A DNA stretch of 50,854 bases from Neolewinella persica DSM 23188. Lineage in GTDB: Bacteria > Bacteroidota > Bacteroidia > Chitinophagales > Saprospiraceae. The position numbers and the translations under genes are program-made. The stretch spans positions 215,044 to 265,897 of the forward strand of contig NZ_KB890436.1 of assembly GCF_000373105.1 (NCBI RefSeq), given 5' to 3'. Positions 33,226-41,313 of the stretch are shown here, one piece after another. The notes beneath the pieces were generated by a model. It saw nothing but the letters and a program-made list of their open reading frames with translations, ran no database searches and was not told the origin of the DNA. Each line of letters starts with the position of its first letter. Positions within the stretch are counted from its first letter, which is position 1.

Positions 33226-33309
33226 GGAGCCGGGAGCTAGAAAACCAGAAGTTGGTTTCTTGTTCCCTGGCTCCTGATTTCTAGTAAACCTTGCACCTGC
33301 GGCCGCGCC
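33226..33309. repeat. Inverted repeat ending in an 18-bp motif copy
   Basis: The arms AGGAGCCGGGAGCTAGAAA and TTCCCTGGCTCCTGATTTCTAG are complementary in part. At the end lies TGCACCTGCGGCCGCGCC (33292-33309), the dispersed motif in minus orientation. It separates the two paralogous lipoprotein genes. Confidence 0.75.
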
Positions 33310-33373
33310 TTATACCCTTCTTCACCAACGCTGGCTAGGCTCCCTACGTCTTGCGAAATACAAACGTCTGGAA

Positions 33374-33742
33374 ATGAAATACCCATTTTATCTGATTGCC
33401 CCTTTTTTATTGTTCACCACTTCCTGTGAGAAGGATTCGTTAGAAAGCTGCCGAGATGGCTATCACCTGGGCGATCAGGTCCGGCTGGCGGAGGGATTGA
33501 AACTGAACATCGTTGAAGTAAACGATCAGTATTGTCCTTGTGAAGTGGTTTGTGGTTTTGGCGGAAATTTGCAGGTAGTCCTGCAAGTGGAAGGCGGTAA
33601 TCGAGGTCGGGATACGCTGTGGGCAGGTAGTCCAATCCCTTTTGGAGACCAAACCGTTTTATTGGGAGAAGTATTCAATCGACCTTCATGCGGCGGCATC
33701 ACGCCAGTAGAAGAATTCTGCTTTGAGATCATAGTACAGTAG
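33374..33742 (+). CDS. Small lipoprotein with CPCExxC motif, paralogue 2
   Basis: A 122-residue lipoprotein (MKYPFYLIAPFLLFTTSCEK, lipobox TTSC), the same length as the previous gene product. The shared core is VNDQYCPCEVVCGFGG, a GRDTLWAG strand segment and RPSCGGITP near the C-terminus. It has diverged from paralogue 1 except around the cysteine motif. The role is unknown. The ATG fits the signal sequence. It lies 152 bp after paralogue 1, with a repeat element between them, and 72 bp before the isoaspartyl peptidase gene. Confidence 0.83.
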   Translation: MKYPFYLIAPFLLFTTSCEKDSLESCRDGYHLGDQVRLAEGLKLNIVEVNDQYCPCEVVCGFGGNLQVVLQVEGGNRGRDTLWAGSPIPFGDQTVLLGEVFNRPSCGGITPVEEFCFEIIVQ

Positions 33743-33814
33743 ACTTACGGCAATGGAGGAAGCGTCACGTGGAGCTATGCGTTGAAAACAACGAAATACC
33801 CTAACTTGCCTCCC

Positions 33815-34879
33815 ATGAGAAACACCCTACTGATCTTCCTGGCCCTCGGCCTTTTCGCATGTAATAACGCCGATGTGTCTGAACCTACAGTGCCAACCAC
33901 GACTACCGCAACGCCTGCAACCTTTGAAGCCCCCGACTACGCGATGGTCATTCACGGCGGTGCCGGCACCATCTTGCCGGAGGACATGACCGACGAACGG
34001 GCCGCCAGCATCCGTACAGCTATGAATGCGGCCCTCGATGCCGGCGAGAAAGTCCTGAAAGCCGGCGGCTCCGCCGCCGATGCCGTCGAAGCCACTATCT
34101 GGGTGATGGAGGACAGCCCGCATTTCAACGCTGGTAAAGGCGCTGTATTCACCAATGCCGGCATCAACGAAATGGACGCCAGTTTCATGACTGGTCACGA
34201 TCAGAACGCCGGCGCCGTCGGTGGCATCACCATACTGAAGCACCCCATCAGCGCTGCCCGTGCCGTGCTGGAAAAGTCCGAACACGTTCTGCTGGCCGGC
34301 AAGGGAGCCGAAGAGTTTTCTATTCTTCAAGGACTGGAAACCGTTGAGCCTAAATACTTCTGGACGGAACATCGCTGGAGCGCGCTCCAACGCGCACTGG
34401 AAGGGGAAAAGGTGGAACAGGAAAAAATCCAGGGGAACCGGATCATCGAAGAAATTGATCGGAAGTACGGAACCGTCGGATGCGTAGCGCTGGACAAATC
34501 CGGCAACATTGCTGCGGGCACTTCTACCGGAGGAATGACCAACAAACGCTATAACCGCCTTGGCGATAGTCCGCTGATCGGTGCAGGCACTTACGCCGAT
34601 AATGCGACCTGTGGCGTAAGCTGCACCGGGTGGGGCGAGTTCTTCATTCGCTACGCCGTTGCCTACGACGTCCATGCGCGGATGGCTTATGGCGGCGCTT
34701 CGGTCGCTGATGCCGCCAACGCAGTAATTCATAAAACGCTGGTGGAAAAAGGCGGTACTGGTGGCCTGATTGCCCTGGATGCCAAAGGAAATGTAGCCAT
34801 GCCGTTTAATACGCCGGGGATGTACCGGGGGTACCTTAAGGCTGGTGGTGAGCGGGAGGTACTTTTTTATAAAGAGTAG
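33815..34879 (+). CDS. Isoaspartyl peptidase / L-asparaginase (Ntn-hydrolase), lipoprotein
   Basis: A 354-residue exported enzyme: MRNTLLIFLALGLFACNN, lipobox LFAC. It belongs to the plant/EcAIII-type asparaginase family, which cleaves isoaspartyl peptides and asparagine after self-cleavage before a threonine. Seen: VIHGGAGTI near the N-terminus, GGSAADAVEATIWVMED, FNAGKGAVFTNAG, nucleophile Thr220 in YGTVGCVALD, GTSTGGMTNKRYNRLGDSP and GAGTYADNATCGVSCTGWG. Self-cleavage would leave alpha and beta chains. A lipid anchor in the envelope is common for this family in Bacteroidota. The start ATG 33815 is chosen; an upstream TTG (33782) is less likely. Confidence 0.94.
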   Translation: MRNTLLIFLALGLFACNNADVSEPTVPTTTTATPATFEAPDYAMVIHGGAGTILPEDMTDERAASIRTAMNAALDAGEKVLKAGGSAADAVEATIWVMEDSPHFNAGKGAVFTNAGINEMDASFMTGHDQNAGAVGGITILKHPISAARAVLEKSEHVLLAGKGAEEFSILQGLETVEPKYFWTEHRWSALQRALEGEKVEQEKIQGNRIIEEIDRKYGTVGCVALDKSGNIAAGTSTGGMTNKRYNRLGDSPLIGAGTYADNATCGVSCTGWGEFFIRYAVAYDVHARMAYGGASVADAANAVIHKTLVEKGGTGGLIALDAKGNVAMPFNTPGMYRGYLKAGGEREVLFYKE

Positions 34880-34939
34880 GCTATAAAGAGTGCCAGCTCT
34901 CCTCAGAGCTCGTATTAAAAGATAAGGATTTCAGCTAAA

Positions 34940-34966
34940 GGGCTAAAAACAAAGCCCGCCGGTTTT
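34940..34966 (+). terminator. Weak terminator after the isoaspartyl peptidase gene
   Basis: GGGCT-aaaaacaa-AGCCC stem followed after five bases by TTTTT. A second small stem AGCTCT-CCTC-AGAGCT lies just upstream (34892-34907). Confidence 0.5.
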
Positions 34967-34972
34967 TATGTC

Positions 34973-35044
34973 GTAAACGAAATTGTCGCACTGACCCGGC
35001 GTAAGCACTCCGGTGCTACCGGTCAGTGCGACAATTTGGTTTAC
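34973..35044. repeat. 72-bp nested hairpin, family A copy 2
   Basis: The outer arms ATTGTCGCACTGACC and GGTCAGTGCGACAAT, extended by GTAAAC/GTTTAC, enclose AGCACT-CC-GGTGCT. Compared with copy 1 at 24084, the T-A pair in the stem has become C-G on both sides, and the inner loop is in opposite orientation. Confidence 0.92.
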
Positions 35045-35178
35045 GCCCATCTTTTCTGTCGGCAACCTGCGGTTTCAGCCATTAAATCAGTGTTTTTTAG
35101 TGGATGGAAGGTTCCTGATGACGCAAAACTTACCTGCTGGTATACTTTCGTCCCAGAATCTTTCACACCTGCTTCATT

Positions 35179-37638
35179 ATGCACACTTTTCTTCGCGCAA
35201 TCGCGGGCTTACTGCTCGTCGTTTTTGCTTCTTCCGTTTTTGCTCAAACGGATAATAACACCCCTTCTCGTACCTGCATAACTGACGAGATACATACTGA
35301 AAAAATGGCTACGGACCCTGCTTACCAACGGGCCTGGCAAAACCGACAAGACCGTTTGCAGCAACGAATGCAATCGGTAACTGACAAAGTCGTAGCAGAT
35401 TGTCCTGATCCAGTCGTAATGCCGGTTGCTGTACACTTTCAAAATGTGTCTGCAGGGTTCGACCTACAGTGTTTGCGTGACCTGGCCATCGACCAGGTTC
35501 AAATTCTGAACGATGATTACCAAGGCATAAATGCCGACATCGTAGATTGGTCGAACGGTACCTCTTCCGCATTCCCTGGTATAAGCAATGGGGAAAGCTG
35601 TATACAGTTTTGCCTGGCTACCCGAAACCACCCTGGTGGGTATGACCTCCAGGATGGTGATGTGGCGGTCACGATAAACGGAAGTTCCGGAAGCTTTGAC
35701 GGCAACTGGTCCGGATACATCAACATCTTTGTGCGCAACATCGGTGCGTTGGGCTTTTCTCCGCTTGGCGGAAACGGAAATGGAGACGGGGTAACTATTG
35801 ACAACAGGGCATTTGGTAGCGGTGCTGGTTGCTCGGGCTTCTCTCCGGCTTCACCATTTGATCTTGGACGAACGGTCACCCATGAAATGGGCCATTATCT
35901 GGATCTGAACCATATTTGGGGAGGCGGTTGTGGCGCTGATGATGGGATCGAGGATACGCCGAACCAGGCCGACAGTTATGGCGGCTGCCCATCCATTAAC
36001 TCCTCTTCTTGTGGTTCGACGGACATGCACATGAACTACATGGATTACGTCAATGACCGGTGCATGTACATGTTCAGTGCGCTGCAGGTTAGCCGGATGG
36101 ATAATTACGCTGCAGCCAACCTGCAAAATGTAATTGGTAATAACGATGTCCTGGATTGCGATGGAAGTGGCGGTGGTAATAATAATGCCGTTGTTCAATT
36201 TACCGAAGAGTTGCTCAGCGTAGAAGAAGGAACGAGCAGCTGTTTCGAGGGGGGCTTCCGTGTGTTGTCTATACCGGTCAGCGTATTCGGTTTGCCTTCT
36301 GCTGCGACTACGGTTGATGTTGAGGTGTCAGGAACAGCCCTGGAGGGTATTGACTTTGATCTCAATACCCCACAACTCATTTTCCCGGCCGAAGGTACCG
36401 AGCCGCAGTTTATCGAATTAGTGCTTTATGAAGACGCCGTCCCGGAACAGGATGCAAATATCTTACTGTCTCTCTCAATTAATGCCTTCAGCGCTGGTGA
36501 AAGCAATGTGGCTTTGGGAGATATTATCAATACCACGGTAGCATTGACCAATGATGATTTTGCCCCGGGTCTTGAAAGTGAAATCCAGGTGGACGTTAAT
36601 ACCTTCTCGGGCTTTGCAGACCATGAGCTCGGACCACAAAGCACGGTATATTTCCGCGATGCAAATACCGGTGCCTACATGGTGAAACTGACCAACCAAA
36701 GTGATTTCTATTACGGTTGTATCACCGTGGAGGTAGACCGCGAAGCGGGGGGCAGCCCTGGCGCAACGGCCAGCTCTGCTGCGGAGTCTGAATGGCTGAC
36801 CAATAAAACTTTCTTCATTACGCCAGAATTTAACAACCCCAACGGGAGCTACGAAATCTCCCTGTATTACACGGCAGAAGAAATAAGTCGTTGGTCTGCT
36901 TCCGTCGCGGAACCGGAGGGAAACCTGAGAATGGTAAAAAGTAATGGTACCATCACCTTCGCACCTGCATTGGAGGTGCTGAACGTCTCAACCGAGTCTG
37001 GAGGAGAATTCTTCACCTATACCGCCAATGTTACCACCGGATTTTCCGGCGGCTTTGCGCTTGGTGGAATGCCAGCTTCCTTGCCAGTAGAATGGCTGGG
37101 TTTCACCGCCACCGGCGGTGAAAAGACCATCTCCCTTGATTGGCAAACTGCGCTGGAAACAGATAATGATGGCTTCGAAGTACTCCGTTCCACCTCCGGT
37201 ACCGATGGCTTTACGTCAATTGGCTGGGTGCCCGGAGCCGGAACGTCTACCGAAAGTCAGGCCTATAACCTTGAGGACGAGACGGTGATTCCGGGAGAGA
37301 CTTATTTCTATCAGTTAAGACAAACGGATGTTGATGGTACGCTTGAGTATTCTTCCATAGTGAGTGCAAGCCTTCCTGCCGGCGCAGGAAGCCGCCTGGA
37401 AGTATCTCCCAACCCGTTTGGGGCGGAACTGACCTTTAATCTGGCCGCAGTTAATGCAGGCGCGTACCAACTGCTGCACGTTGACGGACGTATGATTCAG
37501 CAGGGCGCATTCAGTCGGGGATTCCAGCGACAAACGATTTCCATGAATACGGTGCCCTCCGGTGTGTATTTCTTGGTCGTACAGATTGGAGAGGAGCGGT
37601 TGATCCGGAAAGTGGTTAAGCAGGTCCGGTCCCATTAA
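35179..37638 (+). CDS. Secreted M43-type (pappalysin) metalloprotease with T9SS domain
   Basis: A zinc endopeptidase of 819 residues secreted by T9SS. A signal peptide covers 1-23 (ending VFAQ), then a propeptide-like segment. The catalytic domain (about 75-325) has THEMGHYLDLNH with zinc ligands His235, His239 and His245 and catalytic Glu236, and the Met-turn in MNYMDYVNDRCMYMFS. A Calx-beta-like segment follows (about 335-460; VEVSGTALEGIDFDL), then beta domains and a T9SS sorting domain (about 735-819; VSPNPFGAELTFNL, GVYFLVVQIGEERLIRKVV). The start ATG fits the signal peptide. It lies downstream of the nested hairpin at 34973. It overlaps the convergent YjbR gene by 4 bp. Host or dead-cell proteins are likely substrates. 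Confidence 0.93.
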   Translation: MHTFLRAIAGLLLVVFASSVFAQTDNNTPSRTCITDEIHTEKMATDPAYQRAWQNRQDRLQQRMQSVTDKVVADCPDPVVMPVAVHFQNVSAGFDLQCLRDLAIDQVQILNDDYQGINADIVDWSNGTSSAFPGISNGESCIQFCLATRNHPGGYDLQDGDVAVTINGSSGSFDGNWSGYINIFVRNIGALGFSPLGGNGNGDGVTIDNRAFGSGAGCSGFSPASPFDLGRTVTHEMGHYLDLNHIWGGGCGADDGIEDTPNQADSYGGCPSINSSSCGSTDMHMNYMDYVNDRCMYMFSALQVSRMDNYAAANLQNVIGNNDVLDCDGSGGGNNNAVVQFTEELLSVEEGTSSCFEGGFRVLSIPVSVFGLPSAATTVDVEVSGTALEGIDFDLNTPQLIFPAEGTEPQFIELVLYEDAVPEQDANILLSLSINAFSAGESNVALGDIINTTVALTNDDFAPGLESEIQVDVNTFSGFADHELGPQSTVYFRDANTGAYMVKLTNQSDFYYGCITVEVDREAGGSPGATASSAAESEWLTNKTFFITPEFNNPNGSYEISLYYTAEEISRWSASVAEPEGNLRMVKSNGTITFAPALEVLNVSTESGGEFFTYTANVTTGFSGGFALGGMPASLPVEWLGFTATGGEKTISLDWQTALETDNDGFEVLRSTSGTDGFTSIGWVPGAGTSTESQAYNLEDETVIPGETYFYQLRQTDVDGTLEYSSIVSASLPAGAGSRLEVSPNPFGAELTFNLAAVNAGAYQLLHVDGRMIQQGAFSRGFQRQTISMNTVPSGVYFLVVQIGEERLIRKVVKQVRSH

Positions 37639-37991
37639 AACCCAAACTCCGCCTTCACCTTCTTAGTCAGGGATGATTTGACCAACTCATAACTGTGGTC
37701 GATCAACTCGTAGACCAGTTCATCGCTCAGGTCACCATTTTCAATGTAGACGGTATTCCAGTGTGTTTTATTCATGTGCCAACCCGGCTTGATTTCCTCA
37801 TGCCGTTCGCGGAGCTGAACCGATCGCTCAGGGTCACACTTCAGGTTTACCCGCAGGTCAGCCTCGTCCAGTCCGGTGAGGGCAAACATTTTGCCGGCCA
37901 CTTTGAAGACCAGCGTATCTGGGCCGAAGGGGAGTTCTTCCGTTACCGCCGTTTTGGCCAGGCAGCGGTTGCGTAAATCGTCGAGGTTCAT
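37635..37991 (-). CDS. MmcQ/YjbR-family protein
   Basis: A 118-residue cytoplasmic protein of the YjbR/MmcQ fold, similar to CyaY in shape; the role is not established, with DNA binding suggested by structure. It has the family's MNLDDLRNRCLAK start, TEELPFGPDTLVFKVAGKMFA, VNLKCDPERSVQLRERH, GWHMNKTHWNTVYI and ELIDHSYELVKSSLTKK. Length is normal. It ends within the last codons of the convergent M43 gene (4-bp overlap), leaving no room for a separate terminator. Confidence 0.92.
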   Translation of the reverse strand: MNLDDLRNRCLAKTAVTEELPFGPDTLVFKVAGKMFALTGLDEADLRVNLKCDPERSVQLRERHEEIKPGWHMNKTHWNTVYIENGDLSDELVYELIDHSYELVKSSLTKKVKAEFGF

Positions 37992-38302
37992 ACAGGAATA
38001 GTTAGGCGTGTTGGCAGCAATAATAAATGAAGTTATTTGAGGTGATTTTGCGTTCGCTAAGTGAACGCGATCTTTTCGGGAACCGCCAGCAGGGGAGGTC
38101 CCTTGCAGCGTCTATGGTCTACACATCTTTTAGCCCCTCACAGTCCAGGCGTATTCTCCTCCGAGGCATCGAGCTGGCACAGCTGCGAGCTCCTAAGAGG
38201 TGTAAAACGGCGGGCGGGATCGCTGATGTAAACTAGTGTGTAAACTCTAATCCCTTCCGATCGCCCCTGCTGGTTCATGCTCTTTGACCGATTCTCTAAG
38301 AA
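37992..38302. other. Intergenic region between YjbR and DoxX-like genes
   Basis: No gene is seen. It contains a GCGTTC-GCTAAGT-GAACGC hairpin (38050-38068) and further self-complementary strings (gagctggcacagctgcgagctc, 38169-38190). No match to a known RNA family is recognised. Confidence 0.4.
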
Positions 38303-38650
38303 TTAGTCCAGGCTCCCAGTAGTCAACTTAGGCCAGTGCAAAGCCGCGCCAACGTAGAGAATAATATTGAGCGCAATGCCAACGATCGGTAACTCCGGAA
38401 CGTGCAGCCAACTGAAGGCAATGATGCCGCCAATGTAGCTGGCAGCTAGCAAGACACCCAACAAGCGGGTCTTAGCCATGACCAACAAGGCGAGAATGGA
38501 CAGTTGAACTACCGCCAGAATGTATGGTGCACCAGCATTGCCGAATAATTCTACACCATCTTCCGCACCGGCAATCTTAAAGGTGGCCGTGATGCCCATA
38601 GCCGCAGCGATGAGGTAGATCATCCAAAGACCGATCTTTTGTTTATTCAT
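38303..38650 (-). CDS. DoxX-like small membrane protein
   Basis: A 115-residue inner-membrane protein with four predicted TM segments, at about 7-25, 40-60, 66-84 and 88-106. The order (MIYLIAAAMGITATFKIAG, then VELFGNAGAPYILAVVQLS, then LGVLLAASYIGGIIAF) fits DoxX-like/DoxX_2 families. The exact function is unknown; relatives are linked to redox or quinone processes. The start ATG 38650 is chosen because the preceding frame is the reading of a hairpin element. The upstream region holds an octad-type palindrome (38706-38794). Confidence 0.8.
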   Translation of the reverse strand: MNKQKIGLWMIYLIAAAMGITATFKIAGAEDGVELFGNAGAPYILAVVQLSILALLVMAKTRLLGVLLAASYIGGIIAFSWLHVPELPIVGIALNIILYVGAALHWPKLTTGSLD

Positions 38651-38705
38651 TTTTTTGTGTTTAGAACGGCTAATATAATGCAAAATGATTGAAATCGGGT
38701 TTTTC

Positions 38706-38794
38706 AGGTGTCGTGTTGTCAAGTTGTGGGTTTTCCGGCCACTAAGTAATTTATGGATAAAAAAATAACCTGACAACTTGATAACCCGACACCT
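38706..38794. repeat. Palindromic element with octad arms upstream of DoxX-like gene
   Basis: AGGTGTCGTGTTGTCAAGTT (38706 on) pairs with units CTGACAAC, TTGATAAC, CCGACACC of the right arm (to 38794). The same octad type, TGACAACN, precedes xerC at 47583. Confidence 0.75.
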
Positions 38795-38952
38795 ACACTT
38801 CAACCTTCTCAGAACCAGCCAGACCCCATAGGATCATTCCAATTCTTTGTTTAGTCATAATTCGGATAAGTTTCGTGGCTGGTTGAGGAGTAAATAATCG
38901 TCAATGTAACGCCTGTGTAGGTACATCCAAATGTGAGGATTATCTTTTCCCC

Positions 38953-40236
38953 ATGAAAACACGCACTTACCTTCTATTTTGTCTGGCTTTTTGTTTGCCG
39001 ATGTTCACCTTTGCCCAGTCCACCACTTATCTCCATTGTGGTAGAATTCTTGATGGGGTAGGGGGGCAACAGACGAACAGGACGATCGTCGTTGAAGACG
39101 GGAAAATAGTACGCGTCGCGGATGGTTTTTTGGGCGCGGCCGCAGGTGCAAAAACGGTTGATTTGAAGCAAGCAACGGTCATGCCCGGGTTCATCGATCT
39201 GCACGTTCACGTGGAGTCTGAACTGAACCCCAAAGCTTACATGGAAAGATTTACGATGGACCCATCATTTGTCGCGTTGCGGGCAACGTCTTATATGCGC
39301 AAAACTATTGAGGCAGGGTTTACCACCGTTCGTGACCTGGGCGGTTCCGGGGTTAACATCTCTTTGCGGGACGCCATTAACGCCGGCTACGTCGTCGGTC
39401 CCCGGATATTCACCGCCGAGAAGGCCATCGCCACCACCGGCGGTCACGCTGACCCGTCCAATGGCCGTAACAAAGAACTCTCCTTCGATGCCGGGCCGGA
39501 GGCCGGCGTCATCAACTCCGCCGACGAAGCCTGGAAGGCCGTCCGCACCCGCTACAAAAACGGCGCCGACTGTATCAAGATCACCGCCACCGGCGGTGTC
39601 CTCTCCGTCGCCAAAGATGGCCAGGGTGCCCAGTTTCGCGACGACGAGCTGGAAGCCATCGTCGCCGCCGCCAAAGAATACGGCATGCACACCGCCGCCC
39701 ACGCCCACGGCATCGGCGGCATGCAGCGCGCCATCCGCGCTGGCATCACCACCATCGAGCACGGTACTTTGATGGACGAAGAAACTGCCGACCTGATGAT
39801 AGCGTACGGTACCTACTGGGTGCCCACACTCAGCGCTGGCAGCTACGTAGCCGAGAAGGCAAAGACGCCCGGCTTCTTCCCACCCATCATCGTTCCCAAA
39901 GCCATCAGCATCGGTAGCCAACAGAAGGAGATCTTCACCAAAATGTACAAGAAGGGCGTTAAGATCGCCTTCGGCACCGACTCCGGCGTGAGCCCCCACG
40001 GCGATAACGCCAAGGAATTTGGCTACCTCGTCGACTGCGGCGTTACTCCAATGGACGCCATCACTTCGGCCACCAGTACGGCAGCCATGATTCTCGACCA
40101 GGGCGAAGCCCTGGGCCAGCTAAAAGCCGGCTTCACCGCCGACATTGTCGCCGTTATGGGCAACCCCCTTGAAGATATCCACTTGTTGGAGAAGGTGGGC
40201 TTCGTGATGAAGGATGGTAAGGTGGTCAAGAGGTGA
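38953..40236 (+). CDS. Exported amidohydrolase (imidazolonepropionase/Xaa-Pro dipeptidase-like)
   Basis: A 427-residue metal-dependent hydrolase of the amidohydrolase superfamily, exported (signal peptide 1-21, ending TFAQ). A small beta domain at both ends flanks a (beta/alpha)8 barrel. Metal ligands: His84 and His86 in GFIDLHVHVE, the lysine region CIKITATGGV, HTAAHAHG, TIEHGTLMD, and Asp in AFGTDSGVSPHG. Relatives hydrolyse peptides or cyclic amides; the substrate is not predictable. Residues GAAAGA near position 62 are encoded by an 18-bp motif copy (39133), in a surface loop of the N-terminal beta domain. It is a single gene followed by several hairpins. Confidence 0.93.
   Translation: MKTRTYLLFCLAFCLPMFTFAQSTTYLHCGRILDGVGGQQTNRTIVVEDGKIVRVADGFLGAAAGAKTVDLKQATVMPGFIDLHVHVESELNPKAYMERFTMDPSFVALRATSYMRKTIEAGFTTVRDLGGSGVNISLRDAINAGYVVGPRIFTAEKAIATTGGHADPSNGRNKELSFDAGPEAGVINSADEAWKAVRTRYKNGADCIKITATGGVLSVAKDGQGAQFRDDELEAIVAAAKEYGMHTAAHAHGIGGMQRAIRAGITTIEHGTLMDEETADLMIAYGTYWVPTLSAGSYVAEKAKTPGFFPPIIVPKAISIGSQQKEIFTKMYKKGVKIAFGTDSGVSPHGDNAKEFGYLVDCGVTPMDAITSATSTAAMILDQGEALGQLKAGFTADIVAVMGNPLEDIHLLEKVGFVMKDGKVVKR
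39133..39150 (+). repeat. 18-bp motif inside the amidohydrolase gene
   Basis: GGCGCGGCCGCAGGTGCA in frame, encoding GAAAGA. The frame differs from the copies at 25338 and 25698. Confidence 0.93.
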
Positions 40237-40418
40237 CCACGGAGTGGTCAAACAATTTTGCCCCGGGTGAGGCGAAACGCCGAAACCCGGGGTTGATAAG
40301 GGGCTGATAATTAGGTGGCGCGCAGCGCCACAAAAAACATCGCATCACTATGCACCCCGGGTAAAAACCCGCTTCGCGGCCTTTCATCCGGGGCAATTAA
40401 TATTCGATCCCTCCGGGA
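40237..40418. repeat. Cluster of GC-rich hairpins after the amidohydrolase gene
   Basis: Several stems follow one another: TGACCAC-GGAG-TGGTCA over the stop codon, CCCCGGGT with ACCCGGGG, GGTGGCGC-GCA-GCGCCAC, and GATCC-CTC-CGGGATC. Outer arms TTGCCCCGGGTGA and TCATCCGGGGCAA also pair, so the whole may be one branched element. No gene. Confidence 0.7.
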
Positions 40419-40895
40419 TCACCCTTTCCCCAACAACCCAACAATCTCCTCATACCCAAAAGTCTGCGCAAGATCCAGCGGACTATCGCCATTGTCATTC
40501 TTCAGCCCAGCGTCCGCGCCCGCTCCCATCAGGTAGGCCACCATCTCCGCATGCTCCTCAATAACCGCCCGCCCCAGCGGCGTATTCCCAGCGTTATCCT
40601 TCACATCAACCGCTGAAAAGACCTCTAGAAGCTGCTTCGCAATCGCCACATTATTGCAGTAGCTGGCGAAGTGCAGCGCCGTCCATCCCTTTTCGTCTCT
40701 TGCCAATGGCTCCGGCTGCCGTTCTAGCAGCAAGGAGACCGCCTCCGGCATCTCCGCAATGACGGCACTGCTCAGCAGCATCCGACCGGAAGGGTCGGTT
40801 TCGGTGAAGGGATAGTTCCCGGACTTTGCCAGTTTTAGGAACTTGGCTTCGTTTTTGTCGAAGAGGGCCTGGAATAGGGGGAGACTTTTTTTCAT
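40419..40895 (-). CDS. Ankyrin-repeat protein
   Basis: A 158-residue soluble protein with three to four ankyrin repeats: DPSGRMLLSSAVIAEMPEAV, DEKGWTALHFASYCNNVAIA, DNAGNTPLGRAVIEEHAEM and DNGDSPLDLAQTFGYEEIV. No signal peptide. Ankyrin repeats bind proteins; the partner is unknown. The start ATG 40895 (MKKSLPLFQALFDKNEAKF) is chosen because the sequence becomes regular there. The end is followed on this strand by the hairpin cluster. It is a single gene. Confidence 0.88.
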   Translation of the reverse strand: MKKSLPLFQALFDKNEAKFLKLAKSGNYPFTETDPSGRMLLSSAVIAEMPEAVSLLLERQPEPLARDEKGWTALHFASYCNNVAIAKQLLEVFSAVDVKDNAGNTPLGRAVIEEHAEMVAYLMGAGADAGLKNDNGDSPLDLAQTFGYEEIVGLLGKG

Positions 40896-41313
40896 AATTG
40901 TGTGGTTGGGCGAAAATAGTGGTTTTATGATCGAATTTTTGGGGTCACTAGCGTCCGTGCCGGACAATCGCAAGTTCGCTTAGTCGGCCGAGGCATGACG
41001 GAGAAGCTGGCTCGTTCGCCGAGTGAGCGGTGCATAGATGACTAAAAGCCTACCCTCGGCGGACAAGCCAGGTCATTCCACCCCTCTTTGAGGGTGCCTT
41101 TAGCAGCAGGCACTTATTGTTTGTCTCGCCAATTTGTACACGGAATACTCCGCTGAATAGCGTATTTCCCCGCTAAGCCGATGAAAAGGTAGGTTAATCA
41201 CCTAAATAAATTTGTCTGGTAGTAATTATCATTTATTTTGAGCGAATACTTTGGGTAGTAACTGAGGCTTATCACTATTTCTTTCCTGCCTTGACACTTG
41301 AAAATCAAATAAC
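40896..41313. other. Intergenic region before the 1184-aa gene
   Basis: No gene is seen. The first half is GC-rich with self-complementary strings (gttcgccgagtgagc, ccctctttgaggg, gcctttagcagcaggc). The second half (41200 on) turns sharply AT-rich and leads into the AT-rich gene. No clear -33/-7 pair. Confidence 0.4.

Noticed and set aside
38000..38300. A structured non-coding RNA between the YjbR and DoxX-like genes
   Set aside because: Several small stems are visible but no family signature, promoter or terminator pattern that would support an RNA gene.
39265..39999. Antisense open frame within the amidohydrolase gene
   Set aside because: It is rich in Gly/Ala/Val from the reverse of a GC-rich gene; the sense strand has clear metal-binding motifs.
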